DNA of 64,000 nt from an uncultured Halomonas sp. (lineage in GTDB: Bacteria > Pseudomonadota > Gammaproteobacteria > Pseudomonadales > Halomonadaceae). The notes under the pieces were generated by a model that was given only the letters and a program-made list of their open reading frames with translations, was not told the origin of the DNA and did not search any database. The position numbers were made by a program, and so were the translations under genes. Position 1 is the stretch's first letter; the number at the start of each line of letters is the position of its first letter. Shown here one piece after another: positions 11,713-23,500 of the stretch. The stretch covers positions 1 through 64,000 of the forward strand of contig NZ_CANMVL010000001.1 in NCBI RefSeq assembly GCF_947501415.1. The letters run 5' to 3'.

Positions 11713-11876
11713 GGGGTCGGCATCCTTGTGATCGAGTGGGCAGTGTGCCGCTCACGCCGGCACCGCTCAAGCCGGGACCTCTTGAGCTAAGCCCACTGTG
11801 ATGCGGCGCCTTCGCTCGGTATGATTGGTGCCACGCATTCGCACGGCGCCAGGCGTGGCGCAAGGGGGATGATTCG

Positions 11877-15293
<3,417 letters not shown>

Positions 15294-15347
15294 TCAGTGT
15301 CTGCATATGGCGACACTGGTGAAACACCGTGCAGCTACCGTGAAGGC

Positions 15348-15372
15348 GCCGCCGGGGAGGCAACCCGGCGGC
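15348..15372 (+). terminator. 9-bp hairpin between ftsK and lolA
   Basis: GCCGCCGGG (15348-15356) pairs perfectly with CCCGGCGGC (15364-15372) around a 7-base loop, 55 bases after the ftsK stop and 53 bases before lolA. No T-run follows, so it is either a weak terminator or a leader structure of lolA. Confidence 0.35.
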
Positions 15373-15425
15373 ATGCCAGCGGTCTCAATGACAGGAATTC
15401 ACCGGCACCGTTCAGGGAGATGCCC

Positions 15426-16055
15426 ATGACCGTCAAGAAGAGCCTCGCCACCCTCGTCGTTGGTCTCGCCATGCCGCTATCGGCGCTGGCCAGCGAAGGC
15501 GCCGAGCGTCTCAGTCGTATACTGGAGCCGATGCAGACCTATGCGGCCACCTTCGAGCAGCAGATACTCGACGCCAGTGGTGAGCGGCTCCAGGAGGCGC
15601 GCGGAAGCATGTGGCTGTCGCGACCCGGCAGGTTTCGCTGGGAGGTGGACGCTCCTTATCAGCAGCTTGTGGTCTCCGATGGGGACGACGTGGTGCTCTA
15701 TGACCCCGACCTGGAGCAGGCCACCGTGCAGGCACTCGACCAGCGTGTGACCCACACCCCGGCGCTGTTGCTCTCCGGTAGTGCCGATGAGCTGGTCGAG
15801 AGCTTCAACGTCACGCGTAGCCAGCAGGGCAGCGCAGAGCGTTTCACCCTGATGCCCAGGGATCCCGATACCCTGTTCGAGGAGCTGGAGATGACCTTCC
15901 GCGGCGAGCGTCTTGTCGGGCTGGAGATGACCGACAGCACGGGGCAGCGCACCGCCATTGCCTTTCGTGATGTACGCATGAATCAGAGCATCGATGATGG
16001 CCGCTTCGCCTTCGAGATTCCCGACGGGACCGATGTGATTCGCGATACCCAGTAA
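15426..16055 (+). CDS. lolA: LolA, periplasmic lipoprotein carrier
   Basis: A 209-residue precursor with the signal peptide MTVKKSLATLVVGLAMPLSA ending at ALA. The mature part has the LolA half-barrel pattern (YAATFEQQILDASG, SRPGRFRWEVDAPYQQLVV). LolA takes lipoproteins from LolCDE at the inner membrane and passes them to LolB; lolB is also in this window at 41.6 kb. The ATG at 15426 was preferred to the one at 15420 because AGGGAG ends 6 bases before it and MTVKK makes a normal n-region. ftsK-lolA-rarA is the conserved order. Confidence 0.95.
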   Translation: MTVKKSLATLVVGLAMPLSALASEGAERLSRILEPMQTYAATFEQQILDASGERLQEARGSMWLSRPGRFRWEVDAPYQQLVVSDGDDVVLYDPDLEQATVQALDQRVTHTPALLLSGSADELVESFNVTRSQQGSAERFTLMPRDPDTLFEELEMTFRGERLVGLEMTDSTGQRTAIAFRDVRMNQSIDDGRFAFEIPDGTDVIRDTQ

Positions 16056-16116
16056 AGCGCCGAGCTGAACGCACCACGCCGCCAAGCTGTTTGGCTATTA
16101 TGCAGGCAATAAAGCA

Positions 16117-16155
16117 GCGCCCCGTCGGATTTCAGGTCCGGCGGGGCGCTTTTTT
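16117..16155 (+). terminator. Rho-independent terminator of lolA
   Basis: A 13-bp GC-rich stem with one wobble (arms 16117-16129 and 16137-16149, 7-base loop) is followed directly by six T. It is a textbook intrinsic terminator 61 bases after the lolA stop. Confidence 0.92.
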
Positions 16156-16170
16156 GGGCTAGGCTATTCT

Positions 16171-16202
16171 GCTTGGCGGCTTGGCGGCTTGGCGGCTTGG
16201 CG
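16171..16202. repeat. Octamer tandem repeat at the rarA 3' end
   Basis: Four perfect copies of GCTTGGCG lie immediately beyond the rarA stop codon (TAG at 16204-16206 on the minus strand) and just after the lolA terminator. It is a simple-sequence tract with no coding role that I can see. Confidence 0.85.
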
Positions 16203-16203
16203 G

Positions 16204-17544
16204 CTAGCTGCCGTCTTCGTCCGCCTCGGCATCGAGCTGCTCCCGCCAGGCCATGATCTGCGCATAGCGCTTCTCCTGGCCGTACTCGGTGGGCCGATAG
16301 AAGTGTTCGCGAGGCGTCGCATCCGGCCAGCAGTCGTGACTGCTGCCGGCGGGATAGCCGTGGGGTTCGTGGTGGGCATAGCGGTAGCCCTGCCCATGAC
16401 CCAGTGACTCCATCAGCTTGGTGGGGGCGTTGCGCAGATAACTCGGCACCTCGAGCTGGGGCTGGCTGGCGGCAAAGGCCTTGGCCTGATGCCAGGCCCG
16501 GTCGATGGCGTTGCTCTTGGGGGCCACGGCGAGGTGGATGGCGGCATGGGCAATGGCCCGCTGCCCCTCGTAATCCCCCAGGCGCAGATAGGCGTCCCAG
16601 GCGGCCATGACCAGCGGCAGGGCGCGGGGGTCGGCGTTTCCCACATCCTCTGAGGCGATGGCGGTCAGCCGGCGGACCACATCCAGAGGATCGCCGCCCC
16701 CCTGGATAAAGCGTGCCATGTAGAGCAAGGCGGCATCCGGACGTGAGGAGCGCACCGACTTGTGGATCGCCGACAGCAGGTCGTAGAAGTGATCGCCCTG
16801 CTTGTCGAAGGCACTTGCCTGGTGCCCCAGCACCGCTTCCAATGCTTCCCGGCGAAGTATCTCGCTTCCCTCCGGGCCGGGCTCGGTAAAGTCGCAGGCG
16901 CTCTCCAACAGCCCCAGGGCGCGGCGAGCGTCGCCCGCGGCGGACCGGGCCAGGACCCTGAGTACATCGGGCTCGGGCCGGATTCGGCGTGTTCCCAGGC
17001 CCCTTTCCTCGTCGTCCAGGGCGCGCTGCAACACCTCCATCAGCTCCTCGTCGGAGAGTGACGTCAGGACGTGTACCCGGGCCCGGGAGAGCAGGGCCGA
17101 GTTGACCTCGAAGGAGGGGTTTTCCGTCGTGGCGCCGATCAGCGTCAGCAGTCCTGATTCCACGTGAGGCAGCAGTGCATCCTGCTGGCTCTTGTTGAGA
17201 CGGTGGATCTCATCGAGGAACAGCAGGGTCGCCAGCCCCTGTGTCTGGCGTGCCTGAGCGCGCTCCACTACGGCCCGGATCTCCTTGACGCCGGCCATCA
17301 CCGCGGAGAGGTGCTCAAGATCGGCACCCGACTCGACGGCCAGGATCTCCGCCAGGGTGGTCTTGCCTGTGCCTGGCGGCCCCCACAGGATCATCGAACG
17401 CACAAGGCCGCTCTCGGCCATGCGTCGCAGTGGCTTGCCGGGGCCCACCAGGGCCTGCTGGCCTACATAGTCGGCTAGGCCGCGCGGGCGCATGCGCCAG
17501 GCGAGGGGGGCGTCGTCGTCGCGGTCGCTTGCGAAGAGGTCCAT
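16204..17544 (-). CDS. rarA: RarA/MgsA, replication-associated recombination AAA+ ATPase
   Basis: A 446-residue clamp-loader-like AAA+ protein. Walker A WGPPGTGKT is at about 54-62, Walker B LLFLDEIHRLNKSQQDALLP follows, and ATTENPSFEVNSALLSRARV is the sensor-1/arginine-finger region. The C-terminal tetramerisation part ends with the Y/H-rich GYRYAHHEPHGYPAG motif of this family. RarA acts at stalled forks with SSB. The start at 17544 has AAGGAG upstream. It is convergent with lolA, the order seen in Pseudomonas. Confidence 0.95.
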   Translation of the reverse strand: MDLFASDRDDDAPLAWRMRPRGLADYVGQQALVGPGKPLRRMAESGLVRSMILWGPPGTGKTTLAEILAVESGADLEHLSAVMAGVKEIRAVVERAQARQTQGLATLLFLDEIHRLNKSQQDALLPHVESGLLTLIGATTENPSFEVNSALLSRARVHVLTSLSDEELMEVLQRALDDEERGLGTRRIRPEPDVLRVLARSAAGDARRALGLLESACDFTEPGPEGSEILRREALEAVLGHQASAFDKQGDHFYDLLSAIHKSVRSSRPDAALLYMARFIQGGGDPLDVVRRLTAIASEDVGNADPRALPLVMAAWDAYLRLGDYEGQRAIAHAAIHLAVAPKSNAIDRAWHQAKAFAASQPQLEVPSYLRNAPTKLMESLGHGQGYRYAHHEPHGYPAGSSHDCWPDATPREHFYRPTEYGQEKRYAQIMAWREQLDAEADEDGS

Positions 17545-17704
17545 GGCGTCTCCTTGCGTTGATGGGGAGGGGGCAGGTCGGCGTCACTCCTGCTAGAGTG
17601 GGTTAGCGTCGAGGGCGCCAAAGGGGCCTCGAGATGAACCTAGCCCCGGATGGCGTATCCAATGGAGAGTGCCTTCTCCCATGTTTCCTTCAGGAGGGCC
17701 CGAC

Positions 17705-18256
17705 ATGCCAATGTTGCCCCAGTTGCGTCAGGATCATGCCAATATGGCGCGCATGTTGCACGTTCTGCAGCTCAAGCAGAAGACCCTGGCGGCCGGCGAG
17801 CGCCCCAATTTTCAGCTGGTGCGCGAGGTCGTCGACTATATCCTCGATTACCAGGAGGGCTTCACCCAGCCTCTCGAAAAGGTCTGCACCGAGCGACTCA
17901 TGGAGCTGGATCCTTCCAGTGTCGAGGTCACCGAACGCCTGGCTCGGGACTACCGGGCGCTGCAGTCGCGACTCAAGCGGCTATCCAATGATATCGACAT
18001 GATCCTGATGGATGCCGTGGTCCCCATGGAGCACTTCGCCGAGGATCTCAATGCCTATCTGAAGAGCCACCGTGCCTATCTGAGAGATGAGCGTGAGCGC
18101 CTGTTTCCGCTGATCCAGGAGAACTTCGATGACGCGGACCTCGAGGCCCTGGCGGCGGCGCTGCCCGAAGGCGCTCAGGCACAGGTCAAGCGTCTTGAGG
18201 AGGCCTATCCCGAGCTGTATGCCGAGCTGCGCGATGCTCCCGAGCCGGTGACCTGA
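17705..18256 (+). CDS. Hemerythrin-fold (HHE-like) protein with most metal ligands missing
   Basis: A 183-residue helical protein. The N-terminal LRQDHANMARMLHVL matches the first helix of DHANMAR-type bacterial hemerythrin domains, and HRAYLRDERERLFPLIQ matches the last helix. By alignment from memory, the usual YPxxxHHPxED reads YQEGFTQPLEK, the helix-3 EH reads DY, and the final H four residues before the acidic pair reads Y. Only the first His and two Glu would survive, so the di-iron site is probably lost. The function is unknown; a regulatory or structural role is possible. The ATG at 17705 follows AGGAGGG. It stands alone between rarA (divergent) and murI. Confidence 0.7.
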   Translation: MPMLPQLRQDHANMARMLHVLQLKQKTLAAGERPNFQLVREVVDYILDYQEGFTQPLEKVCTERLMELDPSSVEVTERLARDYRALQSRLKRLSNDIDMILMDAVVPMEHFAEDLNAYLKSHRAYLRDERERLFPLIQENFDDADLEALAAALPEGAQAQVKRLEEAYPELYAELRDAPEPVT

Positions 18257-18447
18257 GCCTGGCCTTCCCCTCGATAGGCCGGCCCTTGATAGGCCGGTGC
18301 TTCGGCTCATCCCCGCTGTGAGGTAGATGTGAGGTAGAATGGCTGGCATTTCAGCGGTCTCTCCCTTGCCATGCCCAGCCTGTACCTGATATTTCCGCCA
18401 TTACCCAGCTCCTGTTGTTGCCCCCCCGGGCGACGGGGGGCTGGGTG

Positions 18448-19224
18448 ATGGCGGGACCGATTCTGGTGTTCGATTCCGGAGTAGGCGGACTCTCGGTCGT
18501 GGCCGCGTTGCGGGCGCGGATGCCCGACGCGGCCCTGGCCTACGCCTGTGACAACGCCATGCTGCCTTATGGGCGTCGTCAGGATGCCTGGCTCGTGGAG
18601 CGTATTCTGGCGGTGTGCGAGGCGGCCGTGGCGGCCAGCCGCTGTGCGGCCCTGGTGGTGGCCTGCAATACCGCCAGCACCCTGGCGCTGGATGCCCTGC
18701 GTGAACATCTGAGGGTGCCGGTGGTGGGAACGGTGCCGGCCATCAAGCCGGCAGCCATGATCAGCCGAAGTCGCCATATCGGGCTGTTGGCCACCAGTGC
18801 CACGGTAGCGCGTCCCTATACACTCCGCCTGATCGAAACCTTCGCCGCTGACTGTCGAGTCAGGCGAGTCGCGGCGGACCCCCTGGTGCGCGAGGCGGAA
18901 CGCCACCTGGCCGGAGAGTTGCCCGACAGCGCAGTGATCGCCTCGGCCCTGGCCCCCCTGTGGGAGGAGCCCGAGCTCGATACCGTGGTGCTGGGCTGCA
19001 CCCACTTCCCGCTGCTGCGCGATCTCCTGTCGGCCGCCGCGCCGCGTGCGGTGAGCTGGGTCGACTCCAGCGATGCCATCGCCCGGCGCACCGCCCAGGT
19101 GGCATCGGACGTGGCACTCGGGAGTGGCCCGGGGCAGAGCTTTGCCAGCGCCCCCGACATGCCCCTGGCCGGGGTCCTGTCGCGCTTCGGCTTCAGCGGC
19201 CCGCGGCCACTCGAACTGGGCTGA
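18448..19224 (+). CDS. murI: Glutamate racemase
   Basis: A 258-residue MurI that interconverts L- and D-glutamate for peptidoglycan. The signature GPILVFDSGVGGLSVVAALR is at the N-terminus. The two catalytic cysteines are in VVACNTASTLALD and VLGCTHFPLLRDLL. The ATG at 18448 was chosen because it sits just before the conserved N-terminus; the frame is open further upstream and a GTG adjoins. In Pseudomonas murI follows moeB; here it is about 30 kb away, next to trmA. Confidence 0.95.
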   Translation: MAGPILVFDSGVGGLSVVAALRARMPDAALAYACDNAMLPYGRRQDAWLVERILAVCEAAVAASRCAALVVACNTASTLALDALREHLRVPVVGTVPAIKPAAMISRSRHIGLLATSATVARPYTLRLIETFAADCRVRRVAADPLVREAERHLAGELPDSAVIASALAPLWEEPELDTVVLGCTHFPLLRDLLSAAAPRAVSWVDSSDAIARRTAQVASDVALGSGPGQSFASAPDMPLAGVLSRFGFSGPRPLELG

Positions 19225-19287
19225 TCATCCACGCCCAAAACGTCTTTCCCTTTCACTCATTTACATCCCTACTTATCTGGAGGCTTC

Positions 19288-20415
19288 GTGGCCATTCCTG
19301 TCGTCGACCCTGACCGCTACGACCAGCAGCTCGAAGCGAAACGCGAGCGTATCGTCCGAGACTTTTCCCGCTTCGCGCCGCCGGCACTCGAGGTCTACCC
19401 TTCGCCGCCGAGTCACTATCGCCAGCGCTGCGAGTTTCGCATCTGGCACGAGGGCGATGACCTCTTCTACGCCATGTTCGAAATTCAAGAGTCCGAGGAG
19501 GACACCGAGAACCCCAAGAAAAAGAAGAAGACGGTCATCCGCCTGGATGACTACCCGGTCGCCAGCCGGCAGATCAACGACCTCATGCCGCGCCTGCTCG
19601 ATGCCATTCGTGACAACGACCCGCTGCGCCGCCGGTTGTTTCAGGTCGAGTTCCTCACCACCCTCTCCGGCGAGGCGCTGGTGACCCTGATCTACCACCG
19701 CCAGCTGGACGAGGCCTGGGAGGCCGAGGCGCGTCGCCTGCAGGAGCGCCTCGGGGTGATGATCATCGGTCGTGCCCGCAAGCAGCGCTGGGTACTTGAG
19801 CGTGATCATGTCTGGGAGCGTCTCGAGGTGGAGGGACGTGAGTTCGTCTATCAGCAGGTGGAGAACAGCTTTACCCAGCCCAATGCACAGATCTGCCGCT
19901 CGATGCTGGCCTGGGCACGGGACGTGACGCGGGACAGCGAGTCTGCAGATCTGGTGGAGCTCTACTGCGGCAACGGCAACTTCACGGTGGCGCTGGCCGA
20001 GAATTTCCGGCGCGTGCTGGCCACGGAGATCTCGCGGACCTCGGTCGCCAGTGCCAGGCAAAACCTGGCCGCCAACGGTATCGACAACGTCACCGTGGGA
20101 CGCATGTCGGCCGAGGAGTTCGCCGCGGCCTTGAAGGGAGAGAAGGGGGGGCGTCGGGTCGCCGAGTGGGCGCTCGATGATTATTCCTTCAGCACCGTGC
20201 TGGTCGACCCGCCTCGCGCCGGTCTCGATGATGCCAGCTGTCGCCAGCTGAGCGGTTATTCGCGTATCGTCTATATTTCATGCAATCCGGAGACATTGGC
20301 GAGCAATCTGGAGCGTCTGACCGAGACCCATCGAATCACGCGTTTCGCGCTTTTCGACCAGTTTCCCTGGACCCACCACTGCGAGTGCGGTGTGCTGCTC
20401 GAGCGACGCGACTGA
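19288..20415 (+). CDS. trmA: TrmA, tRNA (uracil-5-)-methyltransferase
   Basis: A 375-residue SAM-dependent enzyme that makes m5U54 in the T-loop of tRNA. SAM-binding and catalytic motifs are LVELYCGNGNFTVALAENF, VLVDPPRAGLDDA and YISCNPETLASNL, the last with the nucleophilic Cys. The short TrmA form lacks a TRAM domain, as here. The start is GTG at 19288 with CTGGAGG just upstream. It is transcribed in the same direction as murI with a 63-base gap. Confidence 0.95.
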   Translation: MAIPVVDPDRYDQQLEAKRERIVRDFSRFAPPALEVYPSPPSHYRQRCEFRIWHEGDDLFYAMFEIQESEEDTENPKKKKKTVIRLDDYPVASRQINDLMPRLLDAIRDNDPLRRRLFQVEFLTTLSGEALVTLIYHRQLDEAWEAEARRLQERLGVMIIGRARKQRWVLERDHVWERLEVEGREFVYQQVENSFTQPNAQICRSMLAWARDVTRDSESADLVELYCGNGNFTVALAENFRRVLATEISRTSVASARQNLAANGIDNVTVGRMSAEEFAAALKGEKGGRRVAEWALDDYSFSTVLVDPPRAGLDDASCRQLSGYSRIVYISCNPETLASNLERLTETHRITRFALFDQFPWTHHCECGVLLERRD

Positions 20416-20510
20416 CGAACTCGCGATGCCTCAGCGTAATGCATTTTCGACATGCTCCATGAGCAGATCATCAAGTGACTAGGTCGCACTCCGGGTGTCG
20501 CGTAAGCTGA

Positions 20511-20564
20511 CGACAGGGCCCCACCGGGGTCGTGTCGAACACTTCCCGGCCGCAGGAGCGGCCG
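20511..20564 (+). other. Two hairpins ahead of gdhB
   Basis: A first imperfect hairpin (CGACA at 20511 with TGTCG at 20533-20537, inner CCCC/GGGG) is followed by a perfect 7-bp stem CGGCCGC/GCGGCCG (20547-20564, loop AGGA). They fill the space between trmA and gdhB and could terminate trmA or fold in the gdhB leader. Neither has a T-run. Confidence 0.3.
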
Positions 20565-20583
20565 CCGGTAGCCGAGGTGATGG

Positions 20584-23500
20584 ATGCAGCACGTTGCGAA
20601 TGACGAAGCCAGACAGGACCTGCTAAAGCAGCTTGATGAGCGCCTGAGCGCCAAACTGGATGCCGCCAAGGCGGAGGCCGTGGGGGCCTTTGCCGAATAC
20701 TTCTATGCCGCGGTTCCACTGGATGATCTGGAGGACCGCCGGCTCGATGATATCTACGGCGCGACCCTCTCGGTGTGGCACTTCCTGCAGCAGTTCGACC
20801 CGGCCGACCCCAAGGTGCGGGTCTTCAACCCGGACTTCGAGGAGCATGGCTGGCAGTCGCCGCACACCTTCGTGGCGGTGCTGCACGAGGACATGCCCTT
20901 CCTGGTCGACTCTGTGCGCATCGAGCTCAATCGCCGTGGCATGACCGTGCACGCCATCCATAATGCCGTGCTGGCGACGGAGCGGGACCGTGGCCATCGC
21001 CTGCTGTCGGTGACCTCTCCCAAGGACAGCGCGGCCCCGGCCCAGCGCGAGTCTCTGATCGTGATCGAGATCGACCGTCACTCCGATAGCGAGGAACTGC
21101 AGGAGATGCAGGCCAGCCTCGAGGAGGTGCTGGTCGATGTGCGTACCGCGGTGGCCGACTTCGACCCGATGCGTGCCAAGGTCGAGGAGGCGCTGTCGGA
21201 GCTTCGTTCCTGCTGCCCGCCACAGACGGACCCGGATGATCATGCCGAGGCGATCACCTTTCTGGAGTGGATGCTCGAGGACAACTTCACCTTCCTGGGC
21301 TATGACACCTACTCGGTGAAGGGGACGGCGGACAAGGAGAGCCTCGAGAAGGAGAAGGGGAGCGAGCTTGGGGTCTTTCGTCTCGACCAGCCACGCTACC
21401 GGGAGCGTATCCGTACCGAGCTTGGCATCGAGAATGGCCACTATGTCTTGGTGCCGGAGCTGCTGACCTTCTCCAAGAGCGCCCACCACGCGAGGATTCA
21501 TCGTCCCACCTATCCCGACTATATCTCCATCGATCGCTATGACGAGCAGGGGCGCCTGATCGGTGAGCATCGCTTCCTGGGGCTGTTCACGGCCACCGTC
21601 TACAACGAGTCGCCGCGCAACGTGCCGATCCTGCGGCGCAAGCTCAAGGCGGTGATGGAGATCGCCGGCTTCAGCCCCAAGGGGCACAACGGCAAGCAGC
21701 TGCTGCAGATCCTCGAGGTCTATCCCCGCGATGACCTCTTTCAGATCGATACCGAGGAGCTGGCGCAGACGGCGCTGGGGATCCTCAGCATTCGCGAGCG
21801 CCGTCGCGTCCGGTTGTTCGTGCGCGAGGACCTTTCCGGCCGTTTCTACTCCTGTCTGGTCTTTGTGCCCAGGGATGTGTTCTCCACCGAGCTGCGCCTG
21901 CGCATTCAGGAGATGCTGTGCGAGGAGCTCGACGCCACCTTCGGCGATTTCAACACCTACCTCTCCGAGTCGGTGCTGGCACGCATCCAGTTTATCCTGC
22001 GCTTCAAGGGCGACCGCCCGGTCGAGTACGAGATCAAGCGTCTCGAGACAAAGCTGGCCAAGCTGGCGCGCAACTGGCGTGATGATCTGCACACCGCCTG
22101 TATCGATGGTTTCGGCGAGGAGCAGGCCAACCGCCTGATGGACCGATTCCGCGATGCCTTCCCGGCGAGCTACCGCGACGACTTCAGCGCGCGCACCGCC
22201 GTCTATGATCTGCACCATATCGGTGAGCTCGACGAGGGAGAGCCACTGGCACTGTCGCTTTACCGGCTGGTGGAGGAGGAGGGCAGCGGGGTCAATCTCA
22301 AGCTGTTCCATCGTGGCGCCCCTATTCCGCTCTCCGATGTGCTGCCGATGATGGAGAACCTGGGCCTAAGGGTGCTCGGCGAGCGCCCCTATGAAATCAG
22401 TGCCCGGGATTCCAGCTACTGGATCCATGATTTCAATCTCGAGCATCACACCAGTACCGAGGTCAACCTCCAGGAGATGCGCGAGCCCTTCTGCGAGGCC
22501 TTTCTGCGTATCTGGGCGGGAGAGGCGGATAACGACGCCTTCAACCGTCTGATCATCGGCGCCAATCTCGACTGGCGTGAGGTGGCGATGCTGCGGGCCT
22601 ATGCCCGCTACCTCAAGCAGATTCGCTTCGGCGTATCTCAGGACTACATGGCCAATACCCTGGCCAGCTATCCGGAGATCACCCGCGAGCTGGTGACGCT
22701 GTTCGAGCTGCGCTTCGACCCCGCCGACCGTCCCGGCGAGGGTGAAGAGGAGGCCTGCGTGGAGCGCATTCAGCGGCTTCTCGACGATGTGGCCAGCCTC
22801 AATGATGACCAGCTGCTGCGTCGTTACATGGAGCTGATTCTGGCTACCCTGCGCACCAACTACTACCAGCGACGCGAGGATGGTGGCGTCAAGGACTATA
22901 TCGCCGTCAAGCTTGAGCCCTCGAAGGTCACCGGCATGCCCAAGCCGCGTCCCGCCTTCGAAATCTTCGTCTGCTCGCCGCGGGTCGAGGGGGTACACCT
23001 GCGTGGTGGCAAGGTGGCTCGGGGTGGCCTGCGCTGGTCGGATCGCCACGAGGACTTCCGTACCGAGGTGCTGGGGCTGGTCAAGGCCCAGCAGGTCAAG
23101 AACTCGGTGATCGTGCCGGTGGGGGCCAAGGGCGGATTTGTCTGCAAGCGGCTGCCCGAGGGCGACCGCGAGGCCTTCCAGCGCGAAGGGGTCGAGTGCT
23201 ACAAGACCTTTATCCGGGCGCTGCTCGATGTGACCGACAATCTCAAGGGCGGTGACGTCGTGCCGCCGCGTGACGTGGTGCGTCATGACGCCGATGACGC
23301 CTACATGGTGGTGGCCGCCGACAAGGGAACCGCCACTTTCTCGGATATCGCCAACGAAATCTCCGCCGAGTATGACCACTGGCTGGGGGATGCCTTCGCC
23401 TCCGGCGGAGCCAATGGCTACGATCACAAGAAGATGGGGATCACCGCGAGAGGGGCCTGGGAGTCGGTCAAGCGCCACTTCCGAGGCCTGGGCGTGAATA

